A program made the translations under genes and the position numbers. Shown here piece by piece: positions 8,562-18,825 of a stretch of DNA of 64,000 nucleotides. Every line of letters begins with the position of its first letter. Position 1 is the first letter of the stretch. Under the pieces are notes generated by a model, which was not told where the DNA came from, ran no database searches, and worked only from the letters and a program-made list of their open reading frames with translations. This DNA is from Paracoccaceae bacterium (GTDB lineage Bacteria; Pseudomonadota; Alphaproteobacteria; Rhodobacterales; Rhodobacteraceae): NCBI GenBank assembly GCA_033344815.1, contig JAWPMR010000001.1, positions 2,466,136 to 2,530,135 of the forward strand, given 5' to 3'.

Positions 8562-10571
8562 TTACCCGGTCGCGGCAACCCTCGGACGACCCGTGGCCTC
8601 AACGCTCACATGGGCTTCGATGAACACCTCACGCGCTTCTACGCCTGCCATGCGAACGTCCCGGCTCACGCTCACCTGAACATCCGCCGCGCCAGCTGCC
8701 ACAGCCGCCGAACGTGCCGCTTGCTCCAACGTGCTTTCCAGCAGCGCCATGGCCTCCGCCTGTGACGCGAAATCCTGCGGTCCGGCCTCCAGATGCACGC
8801 GGAATTGCCCTTCGCCGGGGGATGTGACCGTGCCGCTGCGCCGCATCGTGACACGCCCGACAACCGCGCCAATCGCGTTGGCCACATCCGCGTGGCGCGG
8901 CAAAATCATGTCACTTCCCAGCGCTTCACCGACCTGCGGATAATAGCTCGACGCTGAGGCACCCAACCCAACCACTGGCACATTCAACCCGGTGTTGATC
9001 CGCACCAAGTCACTGTCTCCCGACAATCCGCGCTGCATCAATTCATGCCCGGCCAGAACCTCCGGCGGGTCCTCAAACGGTATGTCTTCTCCAGCGAATG
9101 CCGCCTCCAGCAGGGCCAGTTGCGTCTGGTGCCGCAGTTGCGCCACGACCTGTTGCGCCATCTCCTCAGCGCCCCCGGCCAAAGAGTTGCCAGACCCCGC
9201 GCGTTTACGTGCCAGAAGTTCCAGCGCCTTTTGCGCCGCAGCCCCGTCCCAAGCCTCGGACAATCCCAGGACATGACAGGCATCAGAGGGCGTCACGCCA
9301 CTCACCTGCACCAACCCGCGCCCCACAAGCCGCGCCAAGGCACTATGCTCCAGACGGGCGCGCAAGATCTCCGCCAGCGGATGAACACCCGCGCCAATGC
9401 GTTCTAAAACCACCGTCTCGCGCGCATCAAGGCCCTCGCGCGACAGCCCCATAATGGCCCGCACGAACCGCGCATCAAACTCACTTGGCACCGTGTTGCG
9501 CAACTGTTTGTCCAAGGCCGCGTGCACCACGTCGGGGGCTTCCATCGCCATCAAGGACACCGGCAAAACCCGGCGCGGCCCCAGAACCAAGCCCCCTTGC
9601 AGCCCCTCGCTCACGGGGTGAACCTCGCTGTCTCCGCCCAGACCGGTGGTGCGCATGGCGACGGCCTCGACCATAGTGCGAAACCCGCCAACGCGCGCCC
9701 CACCCTGGTCAATCATCGGCTTGCCGTCCTTGAGCAGCGCAATATCCGTCGTCGTCCCGCCGATGTCGCTGACAAGCGCACGATCAGCCCCCGTCAACCA
9801 GCGCGCCCCGACGATGGAGGCCGCAGGACCACTCAGGATCGTCTCAATTGGACTCGCGCGGGCCTGCGTGGCGGAGATCAACGCCCCATCGCCGCGCACC
9901 ACCATCATGGGCGCGCTGACGCCAAGGTCGATCAACACTTGCTCCGCGCGTCCGATCAACCTGTCTATCATACCAATCAGCCGCGCATTCAGCACCGCTG
10001 TCACCGCGCGTTTAGGCCCATTCAGGCGCGCAGACAATTGATGCGAGGCGGAGACCGGTCTGCCGATGATTTTGGCAATCAACGCGGCAGCACGCTGTTC
10101 ATGCGCGGGGTTACGGGTAGCAAATTGCGCCGCCACGGCAAAACCGCTGACCCGGTCCCTTTGCGCTTCCAAAAAGGCGCGGATCGCAGATTCATCCAAA
10201 GCATGCGCTTCGCTTCCGGCATGATCATGACCCCCGGCGCAAACCAGATAGGGGTCGCCCTTCAGCGCATCGCTCAATCCTTGGGTGGCCAAATCGCGCT
10301 CGCGAAACCCGATATAGATCAGCGCCACGCGCCCACCCTGCCCCTCCACCAATGCGTTGGTGGCAAGGGTCGTGGACAGTGACGCCATGGAAATATCAGA
10401 GGCCGGGATTTCAGCAGCCTCCAGAACTGCGCGCACCGCACCGCCGACGCCAATCGCCAGATCCTCGCGGGTTGTGAGCGCCTTGGCGGATGCGATGACC
10501 TCGGTTTCATCACGGATCAGCACCGCATCGGTATAGGTCCCGCCCGTGTCCACGCCCAATAGAACCGTCAT
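8562..10571 (-). CDS. Hydantoinase/oxoprolinase family protein (HyuA-like), stand-alone
   Basis: 669 residues. The N-terminus has the actin-like ATP-binding start LLGVDTGGTYTDAVLI and STTLATNALVEGQGGRVALI. The core has ALVSDIGGTTTDIALLKDG and RTTGLGGDSEVH, all typical of the HyuA/oxoprolinase A fold. These enzymes use ATP to open cyclic amides such as 5-oxoproline or N-methylhydantoin, normally with a HyuB partner. No HyuB gene is adjacent here, unlike the pair at 41.7-45.5 kb, so the substrate and partner are unknown. It is convergent with msrA and upstream-adjacent to queG on the same strand. Confidence 0.85.
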   Translation of the reverse strand: MTVLLGVDTGGTYTDAVLIRDETEVIASAKALTTREDLAIGVGGAVRAVLEAAEIPASDISMASLSTTLATNALVEGQGGRVALIYIGFRERDLATQGLSDALKGDPYLVCAGGHDHAGSEAHALDESAIRAFLEAQRDRVSGFAVAAQFATRNPAHEQRAAALIAKIIGRPVSASHQLSARLNGPKRAVTAVLNARLIGMIDRLIGRAEQVLIDLGVSAPMMVVRGDGALISATQARASPIETILSGPAASIVGARWLTGADRALVSDIGGTTTDIALLKDGKPMIDQGGARVGGFRTMVEAVAMRTTGLGGDSEVHPVSEGLQGGLVLGPRRVLPVSLMAMEAPDVVHAALDKQLRNTVPSEFDARFVRAIMGLSREGLDARETVVLERIGAGVHPLAEILRARLEHSALARLVGRGLVQVSGVTPSDACHVLGLSEAWDGAAAQKALELLARKRAGSGNSLAGGAEEMAQQVVAQLRHQTQLALLEAAFAGEDIPFEDPPEVLAGHELMQRGLSGDSDLVRINTGLNVPVVGLGASASSYYPQVGEALGSDMILPRHADVANAIGAVVGRVTMRRSGTVTSPGEGQFRVHLEAGPQDFASQAEAMALLESTLEQAARSAAVAAGAADVQVSVSRDVRMAGVEAREVFIEAHVSVEATGRPRVAATG

Positions 10572-10620
10572 GATGCGTTCCGTCTTTCAGGTTTGCGGTG
10601 TCTGGTTCGTGGCTTGAACA

Positions 10621-11664
10621 TCATGTCACATCCAATTGCGCCACGGCCCAACGCGCGGCATCCGCCACGACCGGGTCCGGATCCTCACTCAAACGCATCG
10701 CAACATCGCGCAGATCGGGCAGACCAGAATTGCCAATCGCATAAAGCACGTTGCGCACGAACCTGTCTCGCCCGATGCGCTTGATCGGGGAGCCAGAAAA
10801 CAACGCGCGGAACGCAGCATCATCCAATTGCGCCAATTCAGCCAGCCGCGCATCTTTGAGTTCCGGTCGCGCAAGCAATCGGATGTCGCGCGCCGTTTCG
10901 GCGAACTTATTCCACGGGCAAATTGCGAGGCAATCATCACACCCATAGATGCGATTTCCCATACGTTTGCGTATGTTTTCCGGAACCACACCTTTGTGCT
11001 CAATCGTCAGATAGGAAACGCATTTACGCGCATCTAATTGATAAGGTGCGACAAATGCCTCTGTCGGACAGATATCCAGACAGGAACGGCATGATCCGCA
11101 ATGATCAACCTCTGCAGCATCCGGGGCCAATTCAAGCGTTGTGAAAATCGCGCCCAGAAATGCCCAGTTGCCCCAATCCCGGCTCACAAGATTGGTGTGT
11201 TTGCCCTGCCAGCCGAGGCCGGCCGCAGCCCCCAGTGCCTTTTCCGGCACCGGGGCCGTGTCCACAAACACCTTGACCTGCGTGGCGTCCCCCGTCTCGG
11301 CAATCAGCCAGCGCGCCACCCGTTTCAACCGCTTTTTCACCACATCATGATAATCGCGCCCCTGCGCATAAACCGAAATCGCGGCGCGCTCAGGATGACC
11401 CAAAACCTCCAGCGGATCATGCTCGGGCGTATAGCTTTCGGCCAACATGATCACCGAACGCGCCTCCGGCCAAAGCGCTGCGGGATTGCCACGCCATGCC
11501 ATGCGTTCCGCCAACCAACTCATCTGCCCGTGATAGCCCGCCGCGACAAAGGCCTCTAACCGCGCGGGCACCTCAGGCACTGCATCAGGGCGGCAAATCC
11601 GACAGGCCACAAACCCCTCCGCCAATGCCTGATCAACCAGCCGTGTCTTGAGCGCGGACGTCAT
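10621..11664 (-). CDS. queG: Epoxyqueuosine reductase QueG
   Basis: Catalyses the last step of queuosine synthesis, reducing epoxyqueuosine in the tRNA wobble position with cobalamin and two [4Fe-4S] clusters. The ferredoxin-like cysteine motifs are visible: [12 protein letters not shown] and [13 protein letters not shown], with a further Cys in [13 protein letters not shown]. The catalytic region reads [16 protein letters not shown]. The C-terminal part is HEAT-like ([19 protein letters not shown]). 347 residues is normal. It lies about 40 bp downstream of a GST gene on the same strand. Confidence 0.95.
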   Translation of the reverse strand: MTSALKTRLVDQALAEGFVACRICRPDAVPEVPARLEAFVAAGYHGQMSWLAERMAWRGNPAALWPEARSVIMLAESYTPEHDPLEVLGHPERAAISVYAQGRDYHDVVKKRLKRVARWLIAETGDATQVKVFVDTAPVPEKALGAAAGLGWQGKHTNLVSRDWGNWAFLGAIFTTLELAPDAAEVDHCGSCRSCLDICPTEAFVAPYQLDARKCVSYLTIEHKGVVPENIRKRMGNRIYGCDDCLAICPWNKFAETARDIRLLARPELKDARLAELAQLDDAAFRALFSGSPIKRIGRDRFVRNVLYAIGNSGLPDLRDVAMRLSEDPDPVVADAARWAVAQLDVT

Positions 11665-11703
11665 GCTTCATTGTTCCGCAAATATGCATGCACGCCGTCC
11701 GCC

Positions 11704-12369
11704 TCAAAAATCGAGGTCATTATAATGCCGCGGCGGTGGAAACCCCGACACCTGATCGGCCAAAATCGACCGGAAGGCCGGGCGCGACTTGATCTTGGCG
11801 TACCAGTCCTTGACCACATCCGAACGGTTCCAATCCACGTCGGAAATATAATCCAGCGCACTCAGATGCGCAGCGGCAGCGAAATCAGCCAATGTCATAT
11901 TGTCCCCCGCCAACCAGCGGCGGTGGTCCAGCAACCATGTCATGTAATCAAGGTGATATTTGATCGCCTTGGCCCCGGCCTTGACGTTGCCACTGTCGGG
12001 ATAACCCTTGCTCATGACCTTCTTGTTGACCCGCTCATAGAGCAGCTTGGACGTCACCTCATGGTGGAATTTATCATCAAACCAACTCACCAGACGGCGC
12101 ACTTCCTGCTTGGCAATCGGATCGCTTGGCATCAAGGCCGGGTCCGGGCGGGTTTCTTCGATGTATTCACAAATCGAACTGCTCTCGGCCATCATGATCC
12201 CGTCGAGCTTAAGCACTGGCACCTTGCCCGCCGGATTGCGGCGCAGGAAATCGGCGTCCTCTTCCCAATAACGTTCCTCGACGAGTTCGACCTCAATCTT
12301 CTTTTCCGCAAGGCTCAGGCGCACCTTGCGACAAAACGGCGATAGAGGGACATGAAACAGGCGCGCCAT
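11704..12369 (-). CDS. Glutathione S-transferase family protein
   Basis: About 221 residues from ATG 12369. The N-terminal thioredoxin-like domain has LFHVPLSPFCRKVRLSLAEK with a CxxK-type redox or glutathione site. It also has the cis-proline GKVPVLKLDG and the glutathione-binding AESSSICEYIEE. The helical C-terminal domain contains DNMTLADFAAAAHLSALDYI, the conserved N-capping/Asp motif. The true substrate is unknown. It is the first gene of a likely GST-queG unit. Confidence 0.9.
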   Translation of the reverse strand: MARLFHVPLSPFCRKVRLSLAEKKIEVELVEERYWEEDADFLRRNPAGKVPVLKLDGIMMAESSSICEYIEETRPDPALMPSDPIAKQEVRRLVSWFDDKFHHEVTSKLLYERVNKKVMSKGYPDSGNVKAGAKAIKYHLDYMTWLLDHRRWLAGDNMTLADFAAAAHLSALDYISDVDWNRSDVVKDWYAKIKSRPAFRSILADQVSGFPPPRHYNDLDF

Positions 12370-12424
12370 GGGAACATCCGGGTTATTCGAGGTCATCCTT
12401 CAATGCCCGCAACCGACATCAAAT

Positions 12425-13147
12425 TCAACTCTCGAAACATCTCGATCGACCATCTTTGCTGATTGTTGCTGCCCCGGACAGAATGGCGCGGGTGCGTTTG
12501 CGCACAAAATCAGACGGGCGACTTGCAGAGCGCCCTTTGGGGTCAGGCAAAATCGCCGCCAGACGCGCGGCCTGAAGATCGGACAGCTGATCGGGGGAGA
12601 CGCCGAAATAATGCTGCGCCGCGGCCTTCACGCCAAAAACGCCTGTGTCGAATTCGGCCACGTTCAGATAAACCTCGACAATCCGCCGCTTGGACCAGAT
12701 CGCCTCCATCACCGGGGTCAAGATGGCCTCCAGCGCCTTGCGCGTGTAATTGCGCCCATGCCAGAGATAGACGTTTTTCACCACCTGCTGGCTGAGGGTG
12801 GAGGCCCCCCGGTTGCTGCCCTCGGCGATGGCCTGTTTGATTGCAGGCAGATCAAAACCCCAATGATTGCAGAAATTTGCGTCCTCTGCGGCCACAACGG
12901 CACGCGCCATGACCGGGGCAATCGCTTCCATTGCGACCCACTCCTGAGACACACCGCCCAATTGGCGCGATTGAGCGGCCATATAGGGCGTGGTCGGCGG
13001 GTTCAGCACCGCCCCCAAGGCGATCAAAACAAGCACGATAGCCACCACGGCCAACATCCCGCGCAGCAGATAGCGCCGCATTTTGCGCAGCCCTTCCCGC
13101 CACCGGGACGTCGTTTTACGAGACTTCTTTTTACTGCGCGCTGCCAT
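12425..13147 (-). CDS. mtgA: Monofunctional biosynthetic peptidoglycan transglycosylase
   Basis: A GT51 glycosyltransferase that polymerises lipid II into glycan strands at the periplasmic face. There is a basic N-terminal tail, then one membrane anchor (residues about 25-48). The GT51 motifs follow: VVAAEDANFCNHWGFD with the catalytic Glu, RGASTLSQQVVKN, and KRRIVEVYLNVAEF. 240 residues and no transpeptidase domain define MtgA rather than a class A PBP. No partner gene is nearby. Confidence 0.94.
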   Translation of the reverse strand: MAARSKKKSRKTTSRWREGLRKMRRYLLRGMLAVVAIVLVLIALGAVLNPPTTPYMAAQSRQLGGVSQEWVAMEAIAPVMARAVVAAEDANFCNHWGFDLPAIKQAIAEGSNRGASTLSQQVVKNVYLWHGRNYTRKALEAILTPVMEAIWSKRRIVEVYLNVAEFDTGVFGVKAAAQHYFGVSPDQLSDLQAARLAAILPDPKGRSASRPSDFVRKRTRAILSGAATISKDGRSRCFES

Positions 13148-13249
13148 ATGCCAAGCTATAGGGCGACGCGGTCCTGTTGTGAACCAAGGATGATAAATTA
13201 CGCAGACACCTGAACCGCCAAACCCGATGGCATCCGGGATACCACAGAT

Positions 13250-13275
13250 AAAAAAGGGCCCCGCAGGGCCCTTTA
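13250..13275 (-). terminator. Rho-independent terminator of the gltB operon
   Basis: On the minus strand AAAGGGCCC and GGGCCCTTT form a perfect 9-bp stem with a short loop. A T run follows, immediately after the gltB stop. Confidence 0.85.
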
Positions 13276-13276
13276 T

Positions 13277-16200
13277 CTATTCCGCAGGCATCGCCTGATT
13301 TTCAATCTCCAGAGGGGCTGGCAAATGCACCAGCATCTCCTTGGGGCATACTTGCAGGAAGTGGTGTTTCTCACTGTCCCAATGCTGCAGGATATCGGCC
13401 GCATGTCGGCTGCCCGTCTCGCGCAGATGCGCCTGCAGCAGCTCTTCAAGCTCCTGCATCCAGTGATCGACGGTGACCGGACAGGTGACCAGCGTCTCCA
13501 TGTTCATCAGCGCGGGCGCTTTGCCCTCAGGGTCATAAAGATAGGCCATACCCCCGGTCATGCCGGCGCCGAAATTGGCCCCGATATCGCCCAGAATGAC
13601 CGCCACACCGCCGGTCATATATTCACACCCGTTGGATCCGCAGCCCTCGATCACCACGTGGGCACCGGAATTGCGCACCGCAAACCGCTCCCCCGCGCGC
13701 CCGGCGGCAAACAGATATCCGTCGGTCGCGCCATATAGCACCGTATTGCCGATGATGGTATTCTTGGACGCCTCAATCGGCGAGGCCATGGGTGGGCGTA
13801 AAACGATCATGCCGCCCGACAGACCCTTGCCCACATAATCATTGGCATCCCCCGACACCTCAAGCTTCAGGCCCGGTGCAGCAAAGGCACCCAGCGATTG
13901 CCCGGCAGAGCCACTGAGTTTTACCGTCAGGTGGTCAGGCTGCAACTTGTTGCGCATGCCAAATTTCTGGACGATATGGCTGGAGGTGCGCGTGCCGACC
14001 GTACGATGGGTGTTTTGCACCGCATAAGACAGCTGCATCTTTTCGCCATCCTCCAGGAAGCGCGCCGCATCCCGCACAATTTCCGCATCCAGTGTGTCCG
14101 GCACGGGATTGCGCGACTTTGCCCGGTCATAGACGATGTCCGCCGCCCCATCCACGGTGATCAACAGCGGGTTGAGATCCAGATCATCCAGATGCGCTGA
14201 CCCCCGGCTGACCTGCGCCAGCAGATCCGCTCGCCCGATCACATCGTCCATACTGCGCGCCCCGATCGAGGCCAGGATTTCGCGCACCTCAGACGCATAA
14301 AATGTGATCAGGTTGACCACCTTATCCGCATTGCCAGTGAACTTCTCGCGCAGGGATTCATCCTGCGTACAGACGCCCACGGGGCAGGTATTGGACTGGC
14401 ACTGGCGTACCATGATGCAGCCCATCGCGATCAGGGCTGCGGTGCCGATGCCATATTCTTCGGCCCCCAGCATCGCCGCCATGACGATATCGCGCCCGGT
14501 GCGCAAACCACCGTCGGTGCGCAATGTCACCCGGCTGCGCAGGTTGTTCATCGACAGGACCTGATGCGCCTCGGTGAGACCCATTTCCCAGGGTAGGCCA
14601 GCGTATTTGATCGAGGTCGCAGGGCTGGCTCCAGTGCCGCCGTTATGACCCGAAATCAGGATCACATCCGCTTTGGCCTTGGCCACCCCGGCGGCAATTG
14701 TGCCGACCCCGGAGGACGCCACAAGTTTCACCGTCACCTTGCAGCGCGGGTTGATTTGCTTGAGGTCATAAATCAGCTGCGCCAAATCCTCGATGGAATA
14801 GATATCGTGGTGGGGCGGTGGTGAAATCAGCGTCACGCCTTTGGTCGAATGACGCAGCCGCGCGATCAGGTCGGTGACCTTCATGCCCGGCAATTGCCCG
14901 CCCTCACCGGGCTTGGCGCCTTGCGCGACCTTGATCTCCAGCTCCTCGCACATGTTGAGGTATTCCGCCGTGACGCCAAAGCGCCCTGACGCAACCTGTT
15001 TGATCTTGGCGCTCGGGTTGTCGCCATTGGGTTCCGGCACGAAATGTGCGGGATCTTCACCGCCCTCACCACTGTCGGATTTCGCCCCGATCCGGTTCAT
15101 CGCCACGTTCAGCGTTTTGTGCGCCTCGGGGCTCAGCGCCCCAAGAGACATACCCGGAGTGACAAAGCGCTTGCGAATGGACGTGATGCTTTCGACCTCC
15201 TCCAGCGGGATCGATGTGCCCAGCGGTTTGATCTCCAGAAGGTCCCGCAGATGGATCGGCGGGTTGCTTTGCATCTTGGAAGAATACTGTTTCCACATCG
15301 CATAGGACGCCTTGTTGCACGCCATCTGCATCATGTGCATTGAGGTGGCTTCCCATGCATGGGTTTCGCCGGACTGACGTGCCTTGTAAAAGCCGCCGAT
15401 GGGCAGAACGGAGGAGGCAGCCCCCCATGCCTTGGCGTGAACTTCCTCAGCCTTGCGCTGAATGCCGATCACACCAATGCCCGAAATCCGGCTGGTCATG
15501 CCCGGGAAGTATTCCGCCACCATCGCACGTGACAGGCCGACGGCTTCGAAATTGAGGCCACCGCGATAGGAGGAAATCACTGAGATGCCCATCTTGGCCA
15601 TGATCTTGAGCAGACCCTGATCAATCGCCACGCGATAACGATCAATCGCTGTGGTCAGGCTCATGTCCAGCAAGCCCCGCTCAATCCGGTCCGCCAGAGA
15701 ATCCTCGGCGAGGTAGGCGTTCACGATGGTCGCGCCGGCCCCGATCAGCACGGCAAAGTAATGCGGGTCAACGCATTCCGCCGAACGCACATTGATAGAG
15801 GTGAACGTCCGCAATCCTTTGCGCACCAGATGGCTGTGCACAGCCGATGTGGCCAGAATCATCGGCATCGCGACCTTATCTGCATCCGACATCTGATCGG
15901 TCAGGACGATATGCCCGGCACCGGAACGCACCGCGTCCTCGGCCTCCGCACGCAGGCGCTTTAACCCCGCATCCAACGTCTCTTGACCGGGCTTGAAGGT
16001 GCAATCGAGCGTCACCAGATCGGCGTTGAAGTGTTTGGTCAGCTCGGCAAACTGCGCATTGCCCATGAACGGGCTGTCCAGAGTCAGAATCTCGGTCTGG
16101 CTGCTGTTCTCATCCAGCACGTTCTTGAGGTTGCCAAACCGTGTCTTCAGGCTCATCACTCTGAATTCACGCAAGGAATCAATCGGCGGGTTGGTCACCT

Positions 16201-17809
16201 GACTGAAATTCTGGCGGAAAAAATGGCTCAGGGGCCGGTATTGCCCGGACAAGACCGCAGAGGGCGTATCATCGCCCATGGAGGCAAGAACCTCTTTGGC
16301 GTCTTCCGCCATCGGGGCCAGTATCTGCTCCAGTTCTTCAATGGTATAGCCCGCCGCCACCTGCCGCTTGCGCAACTCGGCGCCGGTGAAAATTGGCGCC
16401 TCGGTCACATCACCCAACGCCTCTTCGAGGTCGTTGATCTTGCCGACCCAATCGCCGAACGGCTGGGAAGCGGCCAGTTTGTTCTTGATCGCCTTGTCGT
16501 GGAACAATTCGCCCTTTTTCATGTCCACGGCCAGCAATTGACCCGGACCCAGCGCGCCTTTTTCAACGACATTTGCCTCATTGAGCGGCACCATTCCGGT
16601 CTCTGATCCCGCGATCAGCATCCCGTCATTGGTCACCACATAGCGCATCGGGCGCAGCCCGTTACGATCCAGCCCCGCACAAACCCAACGCCCGTCGGTC
16701 ATCGCCAAAGCCGCCGGACCATCCCAGGGTTCCATCACCGAATTGCAATAGGAATACATGTCGCGCCAGGCCTGCGGCAATTCAATCGCCTGTTTCGACC
16801 AGCTTTCCGGCACCAGCATGGTTTTGGCCATCGGCGCATTACGTCCTGCGCGCACCAGCACCTCGAACACCGCATCCAAAGCCGCACTGTCGGATGATCC
16901 GGCGGCCACAATCGGTTTGATATCTTCAGCCATATCGCCAAAAGCACCGCTCGCCATGCGGATCTCGTGGCTCTTCATCCAATTGAGGTTGCCTTTAAGC
17001 GTGTTGATCTCGCCGTTATGCGCCAACATGCGGAACGGCTGCGCCAACCACCACTGCGGAAAGGTATTGGTCGAATAACGCTGGTGATAAATCGCAAAGG
17101 CGCTCTCGAACCGCTCGTCCATCAGGTCGGGATAGAATTCCGCAACCTGCTCGGCCAGCATCATACCTTTATAAATGATCGACCGGCACGACATCGAGGC
17201 GATGTATAATGTCGGGACCTGCGCGGCCAAAGCGGCCTTTTCGATGCGCCGCCGGATCACATAAAGCTCGCGCTCGAATGTGTCCTCATCCACGCCCTTG
17301 GCATTGGAAATCAGGATCTGTTCGATCTCGGGCCGGGTCGCATTGGCCTTTTCGCCGAGGCAGGAAATATCCACCGGCACATGACGCCAGCCATAGATGT
17401 AATAGCCCATGCGCAACACTTCGGTTTCTACTATGGTACGACATGTTTCCTGTGCGCCAAAATCGGTGCGCGGCAAAAACACCTGACCCACGGCGATCAT
17501 CTCGCCTGTGCGCGGGTCATGCCCGGTCCGCTTGACCTGATTGTAAAAGAAATCGACCGGAATTTGCACGTGGATGCCCGCACCGTCGCCGGTTTTGCCG
17601 TCTGCATCCACCGCGCCCCGGTGCCAGATCGCCTTCAGCGCCTTGATGCCGTTTTCCACGACACCCCGGCTCTTTTCGCCGTCAATGGACACGACAAGAC
17701 CCACACCGCAGGAAGAATGTTCCTCGGATGTGTCATAAAGACCGTTTTCAGCCATGTAAGCGCGTTTTGCTTCTTCGCGCGCGACCCATGCGTCATCATA
17801 TGTGGTCAT
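13277..17809 (-). CDS. gltB: Glutamate synthase (NADPH) large subunit
   Basis: The large subunit of GOGAT: glutamine plus 2-oxoglutarate gives two glutamates, with electrons from GltD. 1510 residues is the full family length. The class II amidotransferase nucleophile is Cys 34 in EEHSSCGVGLVVSIDG, implying removal of a short propeptide. The FMN-binding synthase core includes LISPPPHHDIYSIEDLAQ and ILISGHNGGTGASPATSI. The [3Fe-4S] cluster cysteines are in CIMVRQCQSNTCPVGVC. The C-terminal GXGXG beta-helix has GMIVLRPP and GGVAVILGDIGANFGAGMTG. Its ATG overlaps the upstream GFA stop by one base, so it ends a gltD-GFA-GFA-gltB operon. Confidence 0.97.
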   Translation of the reverse strand: MTTYDDAWVAREEAKRAYMAENGLYDTSEEHSSCGVGLVVSIDGEKSRGVVENGIKALKAIWHRGAVDADGKTGDGAGIHVQIPVDFFYNQVKRTGHDPRTGEMIAVGQVFLPRTDFGAQETCRTIVETEVLRMGYYIYGWRHVPVDISCLGEKANATRPEIEQILISNAKGVDEDTFERELYVIRRRIEKAALAAQVPTLYIASMSCRSIIYKGMMLAEQVAEFYPDLMDERFESAFAIYHQRYSTNTFPQWWLAQPFRMLAHNGEINTLKGNLNWMKSHEIRMASGAFGDMAEDIKPIVAAGSSDSAALDAVFEVLVRAGRNAPMAKTMLVPESWSKQAIELPQAWRDMYSYCNSVMEPWDGPAALAMTDGRWVCAGLDRNGLRPMRYVVTNDGMLIAGSETGMVPLNEANVVEKGALGPGQLLAVDMKKGELFHDKAIKNKLAASQPFGDWVGKINDLEEALGDVTEAPIFTGAELRKRQVAAGYTIEELEQILAPMAEDAKEVLASMGDDTPSAVLSGQYRPLSHFFRQNFSQVTNPPIDSLREFRVMSLKTRFGNLKNVLDENSSQTEILTLDSPFMGNAQFAELTKHFNADLVTLDCTFKPGQETLDAGLKRLRAEAEDAVRSGAGHIVLTDQMSDADKVAMPMILATSAVHSHLVRKGLRTFTSINVRSAECVDPHYFAVLIGAGATIVNAYLAEDSLADRIERGLLDMSLTTAIDRYRVAIDQGLLKIMAKMGISVISSYRGGLNFEAVGLSRAMVAEYFPGMTSRISGIGVIGIQRKAEEVHAKAWGAASSVLPIGGFYKARQSGETHAWEATSMHMMQMACNKASYAMWKQYSSKMQSNPPIHLRDLLEIKPLGTSIPLEEVESITSIRKRFVTPGMSLGALSPEAHKTLNVAMNRIGAKSDSGEGGEDPAHFVPEPNGDNPSAKIKQVASGRFGVTAEYLNMCEELEIKVAQGAKPGEGGQLPGMKVTDLIARLRHSTKGVTLISPPPHHDIYSIEDLAQLIYDLKQINPRCKVTVKLVASSGVGTIAAGVAKAKADVILISGHNGGTGASPATSIKYAGLPWEMGLTEAHQVLSMNNLRSRVTLRTDGGLRTGRDIVMAAMLGAEEYGIGTAALIAMGCIMVRQCQSNTCPVGVCTQDESLREKFTGNADKVVNLITFYASEVREILASIGARSMDDVIGRADLLAQVSRGSAHLDDLDLNPLLITVDGAADIVYDRAKSRNPVPDTLDAEIVRDAARFLEDGEKMQLSYAVQNTHRTVGTRTSSHIVQKFGMRNKLQPDHLTVKLSGSAGQSLGAFAAPGLKLEVSGDANDYVGKGLSGGMIVLRPPMASPIEASKNTIIGNTVLYGATDGYLFAAGRAGERFAVRNSGAHVVIEGCGSNGCEYMTGGVAVILGDIGANFGAGMTGGMAYLYDPEGKAPALMNMETLVTCPVTVDHWMQELEELLQAHLRETGSRHAADILQHWDSEKHHFLQVCPKEMLVHLPAPLEIENQAMPAE

Positions 17810-18288
17810 CAGTTATCTCCTTCAACGAATGGATGGGCCGCCTGCACATCGGCCCGCGTCTTGCGACGATGATCGCCTTTCAGGCAGACATAGTCCGGTG
17901 CGAGGTCGGTATAGATTTCAGAGATCAGCGCAAAATTGGCTGCCTCTTTGAAGCTGCCCGGAAAAAGCTCGATCTCTTCTTCATCGGGATCGGTGGACTT
18001 CAACCACACGGCGCTGCCGCAGGTTGTACAAAATCCGCGTTCCGAAAAGGACGATGACGCATAGCTCGACACCGGCCCCGTGACATGCACGGCCTCCGCC
18101 GCCGCGACGAATGATCCGAAAAGCATCCCGTTCCACCGCTGGCACATGATACAATGGCACGCTCCGATGGCCGCGACATAGTCTCCATCAACCGCAATTG
18201 TGACCTCTCCGCACAAGCAACGGCCTGACAGTCGGCCAGTCCGCTTGTAGGGAGCGATGATCGCCTCGCGGGCTGCGTCTTCGCTCAT
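17809..18288 (-). CDS. GFA-family zinc protein (second of two in the glt operon)
   Basis: 159 residues with the CENP-V/GFA zinc fold: GRCLCGEVTI, CHCIMCQRWNG and GFCTTCGSAVW supply the cysteines for two zinc sites. The family is named for a formaldehyde-glutathione activity that does not hold for most members, so no reaction is assigned. It overlaps the preceding GFA gene by 4 bp and gltB by 1 bp, so translation is coupled within the glutamate synthase operon. It is a diverged paralogue of its neighbour. Confidence 0.88.
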   Translation of the reverse strand: MSEDAAREAIIAPYKRTGRLSGRCLCGEVTIAVDGDYVAAIGACHCIMCQRWNGMLFGSFVAAAEAVHVTGPVSSYASSSFSERGFCTTCGSAVWLKSTDPDEEEIELFPGSFKEAANFALISEIYTDLAPDYVCLKGDHRRKTRADVQAAHPFVEGDN

Positions 18289-18710
18289 CCGCCCTCTCCC
18301 TCGAACATCGCAATCGTTTCGGCGGTGCTTAAACGGCGATGATCACCTTTGAGGCCGTAGCCTTGCGGGCATTGATCTGCGAAAAATTCCATTTTCATGT
18401 CACCACCGGCGGCGTTTTCAAACAATCCGGCGGCCAGATGGCGCGCGCCGTCATGTACGGTGCCATACCAAAGCGTTGATCCGCAGGTCTCGCAAAAGCC
18501 CCGTTCGGCCCACTCGGAGGAGCGAAAGCTCTTGGCCGGGCCTTCAATGATCATGCTGTCCTGTTCGGTATCGAGCGAAATGAACATACCACTGGTATGC
18601 TGGCGGCACATGTCACAGTGACAGGCGCGCAGACGCGGGTTGGGCGCGTGCGCTTTTACCGTGACCGCCCCGCAAAGGCAGCGTCCTTCAATCAGTGCTG
18701 CATCGCTCAT
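18285..18710 (-). CDS. GFA-family zinc protein (first of two in the glt operon)
   Basis: 141 residues with the same zinc-binding layout as its neighbour: EGRCLCGAVTVKA, CHCDMCRQHTSG and GFCETCGSTLWYG. Both proteins end in a motif containing LKGDHRR, so they probably arose by tandem duplication. It lies 115 bp after the gltD stop and overlaps the next GFA gene by 4 bp. A link to glutamate or glutathione metabolism is suggested only by operon position. Confidence 0.88.
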   Translation of the reverse strand: MSDAALIEGRCLCGAVTVKAHAPNPRLRACHCDMCRQHTSGMFISLDTEQDSMIIEGPAKSFRSSEWAERGFCETCGSTLWYGTVHDGARHLAAGLFENAAGGDMKMEFFADQCPQGYGLKGDHRRLSTAETIAMFEGEGG

Positions 18711-18786
18711 GGCCTGTGCTGCCTCGGATAGGTCAGCGATGCCGCCCTATTGGCGGAGGCCCGTATTTGGCCGTGCACCAGATCAG

Positions 18787-18819
18787 TGTACAGGCTGTGT
18801 ACAGGGTGTGTACAGGCTG
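18787..18819. repeat. Three tandem 11-bp units between gltD and the GFA genes
   Basis: The unit TGTACAGGSTG occurs three times head to tail with one base varying (C/G/C), in the 115-bp gap after gltD. It could be a replication-slippage repeat or a protein site; TGTACA itself is palindromic. Confidence 0.8.
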
Positions 18820-18825
18820 TGCGTC

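Noticed and set aside
18787-18819. Considered as a CRISPR-like array
   Set aside because: Units are 11 bp, directly adjacent and without spacers.
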